Shown here in pieces: positions 52,150 to 62,726 of a stretch of 64,000 nt of DNA. The notes beneath the pieces are model-generated. The model did not search any database and was not told where the DNA came from. It saw nothing but the letters and a program-made list of their open reading frames with translations. A program made the translations under genes and the position numbers. How positions within the stretch are numbered: position 1 is the stretch's first letter; each line of letters opens with the position of its first letter. Source of the DNA: Drosophila persimilis (Eukaryota > Arthropoda > Insecta > Diptera > Drosophilidae); the NCBI RefSeq assembly GCF_003286085.1, contig NW_020825289.1, forward strand, positions 5,580,001 to 5,644,000, given 5' to 3'.

Positions 52150-52433
52150 TACGGTTGGCGCAACTGAACAAAGCAATAACTAGTTGATTTGTTTGTTACA
52201 ACGTAAGTCAAGACATCAAAAAGCGAGCGTCAAGTCAAATAATCACGTACTATTTAAATGGGGCTGCCACTGTACGCACAAGCCAACTCTGTTTGCCAAC
52301 CCTGCAGCCCAGGAACAGCTGATAAGTCGGCGTGCGTTGCATTTTGTTTGTGGTTTTTTGGTTGAAAAGAAGCGTTCAATTGCTGTGAAAAGTTTGCAAA
52401 GGTCGAAATCGAAATCGTTAATGCTCTGCCGAG
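52150..52433. promoter_or_regulatory. Divergent promoter between Rcd1 and pea
   Basis: 284 bases separate the two start codons. The region contains an E-box CAGCTG near 52317 and no TATA box on either strand, typical of housekeeping genes. Exact start sites cannot be placed. Confidence 0.55.
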
Positions 52434-55400
52434 ATGGAGGAGCTGCAGCAATTGGAGTATCTGTCGCTGGTCTCGAAGATCTGCACAGAGCTCGATAATC
52501 ACTTGGGCATCAATGACAAGGACCTGGCCGAGTTCATCATCGATTTGGAGAACAAGAATCAATCGTACGATGCATTCCGCAAGGCTCTGCTCGAGAACGG
52601 CGCCGAGTTTCCAGACTCCCTCGTCCAGAATCTGCAGCGCATCATCAACTTAATGCGGCCCAGTCGGCCGAGAGGCGGGAGCGAAGAGAAGATCGGCTCC
52701 GGCAGCAGCAAAGATGACAAGAAATCGCAGCTGATGAAAATGTTTCCTGGCCTGGCCCTGCCCAACGATAAATACAGCCAGAGCGAGGGCCAGGACGAGG
52801 AAGCCAAGGAAAAGCATTCGGTTGACAAAAAGACAGACCTGAGTGACGTGGACGCGGCCATGATGGAGCTTGAGGCTCTGGCGCCTGGCGAGGGCAAGAC
52901 CGAGGATAAGAAAGAGATTAAGGAATCGAGAGAACGACCCCACAAGCGAAGGGAACGCAGCAGAAGTCGCGAAAAGGCCAGGGATACTCGGAAGCGGAGC
53001 AGATCTCGCGAGGATAGGAATAAGGAGCGCCGCAGGAGCAAATCACGCGAGGACCGACATAGAGAGCGTCGCAGGAGTAGATCTCGCGACAAAGAACGCC
53101 GCAGACGCAGCAGATCACGCGAGCACCGCGATCGGGAACGGGAACGCCGCCGAAGCAGATCCCGCGACGATCGCGAGCGAGATCGTGGTCGCCGCAGGTC
53201 CAGCTCTCGAGACCGCCACGAGCGTCGACAACGCAGTCGGTCGCGTTCTGGCGATCGCCACGATCGCCGCCAGGAGAAAATGCCGCCTCCCAGCACAGTG
53301 ATGGCCGACGATCCCGAGGCTGGCAAGATCTACTCCGGCAAGGTGGCCAACATAGTGCCCTTCGGGTGCTTTGTCCAGCTCTTCGGACTGCGCAAGCGCT
53401 GGGAGGGGCTGGTGCACATCTCGCAGCTGCGAGCCGAGGGCAGGGTCACCGACGTGACCGAGGTGGTGGCCCGCAATCAGACCGTGAGGGTCAAGGTGAT
53501 GTCACTGACGGGTCAAAAAGTGTCGCTGTCCATGAAGGAGGTCGATCAGGAGTCGGGCAGGGACTTGAATCCCCTCTCGCACACGCCCGAGGATGATGAC
53601 TCGCTGCGGGACCGCAATCCAGATGGTCCCTTCAGCAGCAGCACCTCCATGCTAAATCTTCAGGGCAACAGCCTGGACGGGGACGAGAACGAGTCAAGGA
53701 AGCGGGTTACCAGGATCTCCAGCCCCGAGCGATGGGAAATCAAACAGATGATTAGCTCTGGGGTCCTGGACAGGAGCGAAATGCCGGACTTTGACGAGGA
53801 GACAGGTCTGCTGCCCAAGGACGAGGACGACGAGGCGGACATCGAGATTGAGATTGTGGAGGAAGAGCCGCCATTCCTCTCGGGCCATGGCAGGGCCCTG
53901 CACGACCTATCGCCCGTGAGAATTGTCAAGAATCCCGACGGTTCGTTGGCCCAGGCGGCCATGATGCAGTCGGCCCTGTCGAAGGAGCGGCGGGAGCAGA
54001 AAATGCTGCAGCGCGAACAAGAAATGGAGGCCCTGCCCACGAACCTCAACAAGAACTGGATCGATCCGCTGCCCGAGGAGGACACTCGCAATCTGGCGGC
54101 CAACATGCGTGGCATGGGCGCCGCCCCCGCCGAGGTGCCCGAGTGGAAGAAGCACGTGATTGGCGGCAAGAAGTCATCCTTTGGCAAGAAGACGGACCTC
54201 ACCTTGGTCGAGCAGCGCCAGTCGCTGCCCATATACAAGCTGCGCGATGATCTGATCAAGGCCGTCACCGACAATCAAATCCTGATCGTCATCGGCGAGA
54301 CGGGCTCGGGCAAGACCACACAGATAACCCAATATCTGGGCGAGTGCGGATTCACGGCACGCGGCAAGATCGGTTGCACGCAGCCGCGTCGAGTGGCCGC
54401 CATGTCCGTGGCCAAGCGAGTGGCCGAGGAGTACGGTTGCCGGCTGGGCCAGGAGGTGGGCTACACCATCCGTTTCGAGGACTGCACCAGCCCGGAGACG
54501 ATCATCAAGTACATGACGGACGGCATGTTGCTGCGCGAGTGCCTGATGGAGGCGGAGCTGAAGACCTACTCGGTGATCATGTTGGACGAGGCCCACGAGC
54601 GCACCATCCACACGGACGTTCTCTTTGGCCTGCTGAAGACGGCCGTACAGAAGCGTCCCGAACTGAAGCTGATCGTGACCTCCGCGACCCTGGATGCTGT
54701 GAAGTTCTCGCAGTATTTTTTCAAGGCTCCCATCTTTACGATTCCCGGACGAACGTTCCCCGTGGAGGTGCTGTACACAAAAGAGCCGGAAACAGACTAT
54801 CTGGACGCCTCGCTGATCACTGTGATGCAGATCCATCTGCGTGAGCCGCCCGGCGACATTCTGCTCTTCCTTACCGGCCAGGAGGAAATCGACACGGCCT
54901 GCGAGATCCTCTACGAGCGCATGAAGAGCCTCGGACCCGATGTACCCGAACTGATAATACTCCCCGTCTACTCGGCGCTTCCCTCCGAGATGCAGACGCG
55001 CATCTTCGATCCGGCCCCCGCCGGCAGCCGCAAAGTGGTGATAGCCACCAACATTGCGGAGACCTCGCTGACCATTGACGGGATATTCTATGTGGTGGAT
55101 CCAGGATTTGTCAAGCAGAAGGTGTACAACTCCAAGACTGGCATGGACTCTCTGGTGGTGACGCCCATCTCCCAGGCAGCTGCCAAGCAAAGGGCCGGCC
55201 GTGCCGGACGCACGGGTCCGGGCAAAACCTATCGTCTGTACACGGAGCGCGCCTACCGGGATGAGATGCTACCCACGCCCGTCCCAGAAATCCAGCGCAC
55301 GAATCTGGCCACCACAGTGCTCCAGCTGAAGACGATGGGCATCAACGATCTGCTGCACTTTGACTTCATGGATGCCCCGCCCGTGGAGTCGCTGGTGATG

Positions 55401-56263
55401 GCCCTCGAGCAGTTGCATTCGCTGTCCGCGCTGGATGATGAGGGATTGCTAACGAGGTTGGGTCGGCGCATGGCCGAGTTCCCCCTGGAGCCGAATCTCT
55501 CGAAGATGCTCATCATGTCTGTGGCTCTGCAGTGCTCGGATGAGATCCTCACCATTGTCTCGATGTTGAGTGTCCAAAATGTGTTCTACAGGCCCAAGGA
55601 CAAGCAGGCCCTAGCCGATCAGAAGAAGGCCAAGTTCAACCAGGCCGAGGGTGAGTCCCCCCAATTCAATCACATCGAATTATGCCTAACACCAACCTAA
55701 TTTCTCCTTACACAGGCGATCATCTTACCCTCTTGGCCGTTTACAACAGCTGGAAGAACAACAAGTTCTCGAATGCCTGGTGCTACGAGAACTTTGTCCA
55801 GATCCGGACACTCAAACGGTCGCAGGATGTGAGGAAGCAGCTGCTGGGCATCATGGATAGGCATAAGCTGGACGTGGTATCGGCGGGCAAGAGCTCGGTG
55901 CGCATCCAGAAGGCCGTCTGCTCAGGCTTTTTCCGCAATGCGGCCAAAAAGGATCCACAGGAGGGCTACCGCACCCTGGTCGACTCGCAGGTGGTGTACA
56001 TTCATCCATCGAGCGCTCTGTTCAATCGACAGCCAGAGTGGGTGATCTATCACGAACTGGTGCAGACCACCAAGGAGTATATGCGCGAGGTGACCACCAT
56101 CGATCCCAAGTGGCTGGTGGAGTTTGCCCCGTCCTTCTTCCGCTTCTCGGACCCCACCAAGCTGAGCAAATTCAAGAAGAACCAGCGCCTGGAACCGCTC
56201 TACAACAAGTACGAGGAGCCGAACGCATGGCGCATATCGCGCGTGCGGCGGCGTCGCAACTAA
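52434..56263 (+). CDS. pea: pea, DHX8/Prp22 DEAH-box spliceosomal helicase (1254 aa)
   Basis: Exons are 52434-55650 and 55716-56263, joined in phase 1 across a 65-base intron. The product is 1254 residues, close to the fly protein as I remember it (about 1240). An N-terminal helical region is followed by an Arg/Ser-rich domain (about residues 160-285) and an S1 RNA-binding domain starting near 297 ([21 protein letters not shown]). The DEAH helicase core shows motif I GETGSGKT at 621-628, DEAH at 718-721, SAT at 750-752 and QRAGRAGR at 919-926. The winged-helix, ratchet and OB-fold region runs to the C-terminus. S1 plus RS domains distinguish DHX8/Prp22 from DHX15, DHX16 and DHX38. It releases spliced mRNA from the spliceosome after exon ligation. 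All catalytic motifs are intact. The single late intron falls between KAKFNQAEG and [12 protein letters not shown], and reading through it meets a stop. Confidence 0.95.
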
Positions 56264-56343
56264 TTCAACTGCTGGCCCATTTGTCCATTGTAGAATTATT
56301 TGTATTTTAAACACTTAGAAATATATCAAATTAAGTTTGAAGA

Positions 56344-56659
56344 TCAGTAGCCTTTGCGTCCGCGAAAGCGTTGTCGGTTGTCCAGCTGGAATGGTGGGAT
56401 GAATTAAAGTCGGTTCCAAATTAATTCACCCTTTCACATGTCAGACGTCAGGACCTACCAGAGAGCGCTTGCATTCGTAGAAGGTGTTGCGGAGCACCTG
56501 GCACTCAGGCGGAACGTTGTTATCCATAAGGCACTGGCGCGGCGTTTTGCGGTCCACTCGACAGCAATCGCTTTCTAACAGGCACATTTTCAGGTCGGCA
56601 CGCACTCCGGCACAGGCAGTTTCGTCGGCCAACTTTTCGTTGCCCTCGTAGCGCATCAT
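56344..56659 (-). CDS. COA5/PET191, cytochrome c oxidase assembly factor (80 aa, two exons)
   Basis: Exons are 56659-56459 and 56385-56344 with a 73-base phase-0 intron (CTG|GTAGGT...TTCCAG|CTG). The 80-residue product has paired CX9C motifs (C-AGVRADLKM-C and C-QVLRNTFYE-C) and ends LDNRQRFRGRKGY, nearly identical to the end of human COA5. It acts in the mitochondrial intermembrane space in complex IV assembly; twin CX9C proteins are imported by the MIA40 pathway. The last exon encodes only 13 residues, and without it the frame stops shortly after the donor, so short-ORF gene calls would truncate it. It begins with two Met codons; the first is chosen. Convergent with pea, with 80 bases between stop codons. 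Confidence 0.92.
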
Positions 56660-56765
56660 TTCAGGCGCTGGCTAGAGGAACTTTATTTAAATTCAATTCA
56701 ATTTAAAGTTACAAAACCAAATCCAGCTGAGATAACTGTGTTTGGCCCAGTGTTGCTAGACCATC

Positions 56766-57564
56766 AACTGTTGCCATGTTAGCTTATTTTAAGCTAGATT
56801 TGATTTTATTATAAAATCAAAAAGCTTGAAAAATATATGAAATCTTCTAGCTTGAAATCTATTTCATTAGCTTATTTTGGCTCCAAAAAATTTGGTACAA
56901 AACAATATTATGTTTTTTGATTGTATTGTAATATTTGTTCATTTTTATTGAGAAATCAGACAAAAATCATATTTGTTGTTCGTATATTGGAATATCATCC
57001 AATTTTGTGTATAAATGTATGGTAATTTTTCGTTGAAAAATTTCCGTTTGCATATATAAATATGTATTTATATTTCCACAATTTTTGGTTAAATATCGAT
57101 GAGTTTAAGGAGTGGCTACGCAATGTGCCAACTGACCCACAAAATCGTACTGCTGCTTTTGTAAGGCAACCATTGGGGCCAAGTTGTACGAATTACGGCA
57201 GCATGCTGTCGCTAAAAAAAACATATTGCGTCCAATCACTAACCATACAGTATGGTTAGTGGTCCAATGCAAGCATTGTACAAACTAACAAAATAGTTTT
57301 TATCAGAAAGACTTAAAAAACAGAGGAGCAGGAGGCTGCAGTTTGTTTTTACTTTGCTGAGCACTCGGCCATAGCATAATGAAAAGGAAAAAACCATGTT
57401 ATTACTTTATATAAAAATTAAAAAAAAAAATAAATTCAATTGTCCATTATTTTGATGTGTTTTATGGCTATTATTTTTAAGCTATTTTTGCTTTACTTTT
57501 TACTTATTCTAGCTTATTTTATCTTCAATCTACTTATGGTAACTCTCTAAATCTGGCACCACTG
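56766..57564 (+). mobile_element. Decayed hAT-like DNA transposon remnant (about 800 bp)
   Basis: The 8-base word AGACCATC flanks the segment at 56758-56765 and 57565-57572, the target-duplication length of hAT elements. The outer ends are imperfect inverted repeats: AACTGTTGCCA on the left against CAGTGGTGCCA on the right, 8 of 11. Inside, 57095-57225 encodes a frameshifted fragment of a transposase-type N-terminus. One frame gives FKEWLRNVPTDPQN; the next frame gives YCCFCKATIGAK and then ELRQHAVAKKN, the C-x2-C...H finger seen in hAT-associated proteins. The rest is AT-rich with no long frame. It cannot be autonomous. CAGTGTTGCTAGA at 56748 also matches the right end inverted, so the left boundary is not certain. 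Confidence 0.6.
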
Positions 57565-57701
57565 AGACCATCAGCTGATTGGTGTTTAACAGCACTGTTA
57601 CTAGTACATTTTGTTGTTTTCCAGCCGCACAAAAACATTGAATACTTGAAATTGTTTAAATGTAGTTGCAAGTCCTAGGGAACACAATTGGCTAACTTAA
57701 A

Positions 57702-59225
57702 ATGGCTTATGAAGAGCGCAGCAGTGACGGCAGCAGCTCCAGCGAAGCCCAGGACGTCTACGCGAACATGGTTGGCGGCAAAACGCCACCGGCCCAGACG
57801 CCGGGCAGCACCATGCCCAAACATGTACCATTTCCGGAACACTCCAACACATCCGAGTGGCTAAGCGAGCTGATAATGTGTGCCTTTACTATGGGAGCAG
57901 CCATTGTGCAGTTCATAAACATATATCGCACAAACTGGTGGCTGTCCCAGGCTCACACAAGGCACATGGTGGTGGGTTTCGCCAAAGTTTTACATGCATA
58001 GAATAGATGTCTATAGAACCTTTGCTTTTTCTTCCAGAACATAGAGCTAATTGATCCGTATTTACGATATCTGATACTCATACTCAATACGCGAAGGCTG
58101 GTATACTGTGTTCTGCTGGCCAAAGTGAAGGCAAACGAGAAGACGCAACATATAATACGCACGGCCATCAAGTACACATTTGGTGGCTTGGTGCAGCTGG
58201 GCTTGGGTTTGTGTGCTCTGAAACTGTATCAGAAGCACAGCTACGTATTGCTGCTCTTCCTGACCTATCCGTAAGCATTCCTAAAAATCGTATCTGATCT
58301 GTAAATGATATCACAATGGAGTCTACCTCTCCACAGAGTAATAATCTATCTGCTCATCTTTGGCTTCCAACTGGAGCCATTTCTGCGCACCCGCTTCGAG
58401 CTGCCCGGTGTCTACATAAACGACATGCCTGTCCACAGCTGCACTACCAACGCCGTACGCATTCGCGAGGAGATCGAGACGCTGCGGCACGACTTCAACA
58501 AACGGTTCAAACAGCTCATATTCACCTCAATGCTCAATGCCTACTACAGCGGTCTGGTGCCATGTTGTCTGGCCGTGAACGTCAACTACAACGTGATGCG
58601 GGCCGCACAGCATTGCATCATTGTGTGCCTGGGGGCGTTTAGTTTATGCGCCGCATACCTATATCCCGCCAGGTACAGCGACATTTTGCACAGAGCCACC
58701 TTGCACTTGGGCTGCTGGCAGCGAATCGACCGGGACCCGGCGCCATCGCAACTAATTGTGGCCGCTAGTGCGTTCACCTGGTCGAAATTTACGGCCTACG
58801 GTCATGGCATTGTGGTTAAGCACAACGGAGGACTCTATCGCAGCCTGGGACTGGTGACCGTGGCCACACCCGGAAATGCCAGCCATGTGCGCTTCTATGT
58901 GAGTGTGGACCGAGACACCCACCCATGGACTACATATTCTGATAATCTCTCTCCACAGAAACTATTCCACAATCCCACTGTCATTTACTCGACGCTTGCT
59001 ACTCTGCAGGCAGCCATATTGCTGGTGGAGATCGCCTCTCTCAGTCCGGCCACCATCGAGTGGCACTTTGTGCTGTCCATCAGCTTTGTGGCATTCACCA
59101 GCATGGGAGCATTCTTCAAGCTAGTCCGAGACTATCTCATAACCAAGGATCTGTACAAGGCTGAGCATGGCAGCACCCCACCCGAACGACCATTCAAACT
59201 GAGTCTCAGATCTGAATTTATGTAA
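57702..59225 (+). CDS. TMEM39 family multipass ER membrane protein (443 aa)
   Basis: Exons are 57702-57971, 58038-58270, 58337-58898 and 58959-59225, in phases 0, 2 and 0, giving 443 residues. A Ser-rich cytosolic N-terminus precedes multiple hydrophobic segments. The conserved blocks are ELIDPYLRYL, the LYPARYSDILHRATLHLGCW region, VKHNGGLYRSLG and a C-terminal KLVRDYL stretch; these match human TMEM39A/B, which is about 490 residues. The vertebrate proteins sit in the ER and are linked to phosphoinositide traffic and autophagy; the fly role is inferred. The first donor is GTG|GTGGGT. The third intron is exactly 60 bases and has no stop in frame, so its retention would add 20 residues. Convergent with CysRS-m, 70 bases between stops. 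Divergent from COA5 across the transposon remnant. Confidence 0.9.
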
Positions 59226-59295
59226 TAATAACCATGACGTAGACACAACACTCTCATTTCCATTTTGGGTTTTCATTTGGCACAGCCAAATGCTT

Positions 59296-61024
59296 TCACT
59301 GTTTGCGTTCACTGGCGGCGGCTCGAGAAGCGTAGACCCAAGAGCTGCCTTCTTTATGGTCACGTATTTGGATGCCATGTTGTTCCAGCAGGTTGCGCAG
59401 CTCGTCGCATGCGGCCAACAGGGGAATGTTCTTCTGCTGCCCGGATATCGCTTCTCGTCGCAGTTTTCCGCGTATGGCCAGGATGTCCGCTATCAAAAGA
59501 GCGGGGTCCACAGCCCCACCCGCAGTCGGTAATGGTATCTCCTGTGAAAGGCTCTCCGTCTCGGTCAGTTTGGTAATGCCAAAAGTTAGCATGGCCCGGT
59601 TTATGTAGTTGCCGGCTGCCGTCAGGAGATCCAGGCAATAGGCTGGCTCTTCCTCGGCATCCACTTGCTGCTCATTTATGCAGCGACTTATGCTAGTCAT
59701 CTGATCGATCAGCACGCTGACGCCACGCGCCGTATCGAAGTCATCACGCAAGCTGCTGTCGAACTCGGTTACCATGTGGGCGATCTGTGCCTTGAGGGCC
59801 CCCTCATCCAGCTTCCGAATCGGCTTGAGGAACTGCGTATAGGCACTGAGGTCCGCCTGAAAGTTCTTGAAACGCTGCAGCGTCTGACGGGCGGTCAGCA
59901 TCAACTGCTCGCTATAGGGCATTGCGTTGCGGTAGTTGGACAACAGACAGGCCATTCTAAACTCGTCGGAGGTGTAGCTCTGGAGCATCTCGCTGATGGA
60001 TATGGTATTGCCCAGGGATTTCGACATTTTCTGCTCGTCCCCCGCTATGTACAGCTGGCCCGTGTGCATCCAGTAGTTTACCCATTGGTCGGTCTGGTAG
60101 CGGACACAGCATTGCGCCTCCTCATTCTCGTGATGGGGGAACCTTAGGTCCAGGCCGCCAGCATGAAAATCCAGTTTGTGGCCGAAAAAGAATCCGGCAA
60201 TGGCACTGCATTCAATGTGCCAGCCGGGGCGACCCTCTCCACCCCAAGGAGCCGCCCAACTGGGCTCATCAGCCTCCTTCTTGGCCTTCCAAAGAGCAAA
60301 GTCCGCACTGTTCTGCTTAAACAGATCCGACTTCTCTTCGGTGCTCATGCCCAGCCTCTGCAGTTTGCCGTAGTGTGGATACTTGGACACGTCAAAGTAC
60401 ACAGAATTGTCCTCCGTCACGTAGGCATGCGAATCGTTGATGAGCTCTTCTATGAATTGCACAATCGCCGGCATGTTGCTTGTGACGTGGGTGCGTATGT
60501 CCGGTGGCTGGACGTTGAGACGCAGCATGTCCTGTTTAAACTCGGCTTCATAGGTACGGGCCATTCCCAGCCAATCGCAGCCGGAATCGCGGGCTTTTCT
60601 AATGATTTTGTCGTCCACATCTGTAATATTCATGGCAGTGACGAGATTTATATTGAAATAGTTACGTAGAATGCGTTGAATGATGTCCACCTTCACATAG
60701 GTGCTGGCATGGCCTAGATGGGCAGAGTCGTAGACTGTTGGGCCGCATGTGTACCAGGTGACCATGTTCGGGTTACGTAGTATAAGGGGAACTTTCCGGC
60801 GCATTCCATTGTTGTAGATTCTTATGTCCGTATGCTGGCCCATGGGCTTGTGCCAGTGGTACGGCGGCGGCTCTGTGGGGCTCTCGCTGAAGTTTCGTCG
60901 GCAGGACTGAAAGTTCCGCCAGGACCAGTGTCTGAGGAGCACCTCTTTGCTGTAACTGCGAAGACACTGAGGTATTATTATTGGCCAACTGGCAGGGTAG
61001 CTATCTTACTTACTGACTCAACAT
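59296..61024 (-). CDS. CysRS-m: Mitochondrial cysteinyl-tRNA synthetase (556 aa)
   Basis: Exons are 61024-61014 (only 11 coding bases, ATG TTG AGT CA) and 60955-59296, joined at CA|GTAAGT...TTCGCAG in phase 2. Without the short exon the large exon has no suitable ATG near its start, which is why this start is chosen. The N-terminus (MLSHYSKE, then Arg-rich and Ser-rich) looks like a mitochondrial presequence. Class I synthetase signatures are present: HLGH at 83-86 in TCGPTVYDSAHLGHAST and KMSKS at 313-317. So are the zinc-site blocks with TCGPT, WHIECS and HAGGLDLRFPHHENE. It charges tRNA-Cys in the mitochondrial matrix (CARS2 type). The family length fits. Divergent from O-fut1, start codons 171 bases apart. 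Confidence 0.93.
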
Positions 61025-61195
61025 GTTTCTGTTCGTCCCAATTTTTTACAAATTTTAAATATCTAAATGAATTTTTAACAATAACAACAATCAACAATTG
61101 ACTGGATTGACGAAGGCTGCCAGACCATTCAATACAGTCGCTTAGCGCGTGGAGCTGCCACCCAGTCTGAATTGGATGAAGACGAAGCCGGCAGA
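61025..61195. promoter_or_regulatory. Divergent promoter between CysRS-m and O-fut1
   Basis: 171 bases between start codons serve both genes. It contains GGTCTGGCAGC on the - strand at 61126-61116, an 11-mer that also occurs exactly at 51853-51863 upstream of Rcd1. No TATA box. Confidence 0.55.
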
Positions 61196-62468
61196 ATGCA
61201 GTGGCTTAAATTAAAGTTCCCTTTTATTTATTTAATTTGCACTGTAACAGCAGCAGCATGGGCCAATTTGGAGCGCGATCCCAACGGCTATCTCACCTAC
61301 TGTCCCTGCATGGGTAAGTCTGGCGTTGGATCTTTGTTGGATCTGTATTCAAGTACAGTATTGATACTCCCCCTTAGGGCGCTTTGGCAACCAAGCTGAC
61401 CATTTTCTCGGCTCATTGGCCTTTGCTAAGGGTCTGAATCGCACCCTTATCCTACCACCATGGGTGGAGTATCGCAAGGGTGAAATGCGCTCCCGACAGG
61501 TGCCCTTCAATACGTACTTTGACGTGGAGCCGCTCAAGGATTACCATCGGGTCATACTGATGTCGGACTTTATGTGGCATCTGGCGGACGACATCTGGCC
61601 GGAATCGGAGCGTGTGTCCTTCTGCTACATGGAGCGCAAGAGCCTACAGCAGGAGAAAAACAATCCGGACCAGCCCAACTGCCATGCCAAGGATGGAAAT
61701 CCGTTTGGGCCTTTCTGGGACACCTACAACATTGACTTTGTCAAGTCGGAGTTCTATGGACCGCTGCACTTTGATGTACACCACAGCTCCATGGCAACCA
61801 AGTGGCAAAGCAAATACCCAGCCGACTCCTGGCCAGTTCTGGCCTTTACAGGCGCCCCAGCCAGCTTCCCTGTCCAGTTTGAAAACCGTGAGCTACAGAA
61901 GCATATGCAATGGAGTGCCAAGTACAGGGACGCTGCTAGGGACTTTATCCGGAAAGTACTGCCCCGGGGAGCTTTCGTGGGCATCCACCTGCGCAATGGC
62001 ATCGACTGGGTGAGGGCCTGTGAGCACGTCAAGGATAGCCAGCATCTGTTCGCGTCGCCCCAGTGCCTGGGCTACAAGAACGAGCGGGGATCTCTCTATC
62101 CCGAGCTCTGCATGCAGACCAAGGAATCGATAGTGCGACAGCTAAAGAGGACCATCAAAAATGTGCGCCAGACGCAGCCCAACAATGAGATAAAATCCGT
62201 ATTTGTGGCATCCGATGCTAATCACATGATCGGAGAGCTAAATGCGGCGCTCAGCCGCATGGGCATCTCCGTGCACAGGCTGCCCGAAGATGATCCTTAT
62301 TTAGATTTGGCCATTTTGGGGCAATCGAATCATTTTATTGGAAACTGTATCTCATCGTATAGCGCATTTGTGAAACGTGAGAGGGACTCTCACGGCTTTC
62401 CATCCTACTTTTGGTCCTTCCCCAAGGAGAAGGACCGCCAGCAGTCCAAGGCGCATGAGGAGCTATAA
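61196..62468 (+). CDS. O-fut1: O-fut1, GDP-fucose protein O-fucosyltransferase 1 (402 aa)
   Basis: Exons are 61196-61313 and 61378-62468 joined in phase 1, giving 402 residues, the length I remember for D. melanogaster. A signal peptide (about residues 1-24, [13 protein letters not shown]...) leads into [22 protein letters not shown], the characteristic POFUT1 N-terminus. The donor-binding motif HLRNGIDW is present. The C-terminus KAHEEL is a KDEL-like ER-retention signal. It adds O-fucose to EGF repeats of Notch and also acts as a chaperone for Notch in the ER. The ATG chosen starts the signal peptide; an upstream in-frame TTG at 61172 is not used. Reading past the first donor would replace the enzyme with a short tail. 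Confidence 0.95.
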
Positions 62469-62726
62469 ATCTCCTGGAAAAATCTCAGCTTAAACGCAAT
62501 GCAGACAGACGAGGACCTACTGTAGTGATAAGCTAGAAAAGTAATCCAATCCACGCATTTAACGAGAAATGGCTTTTACGTTCGATTTACTTAGAAATTT
62601 ATTCAAGCTTTCTACGCATTCTTGAAAATAATTTAGTTTGTAATTCAAACGCCCCGAAATATTTGTTTTTTCTTGGCCAATCATTTCGATTATGTTTCGT
62701 TTTTATGTACCATTTATGACGGCTGC

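Noticed and set aside
52118-52183. Earlier Met (MLCSVAPTV) for the Rcd1 distal first exon
   Set aside because: The codon at 52174-52176 is not ATG; the first ATG in frame is at 52149.
52559-53326. 255-codon - strand frame opposite pea
   Set aside because: Antisense shadow of the Arg/Ser repeat coding region; the sense strand has all helicase motifs.
54174-55190. 338-codon - strand frame opposite the pea helicase core
   Set aside because: Antisense shadow in GC-rich coding DNA; composition and lack of homology exclude a gene.
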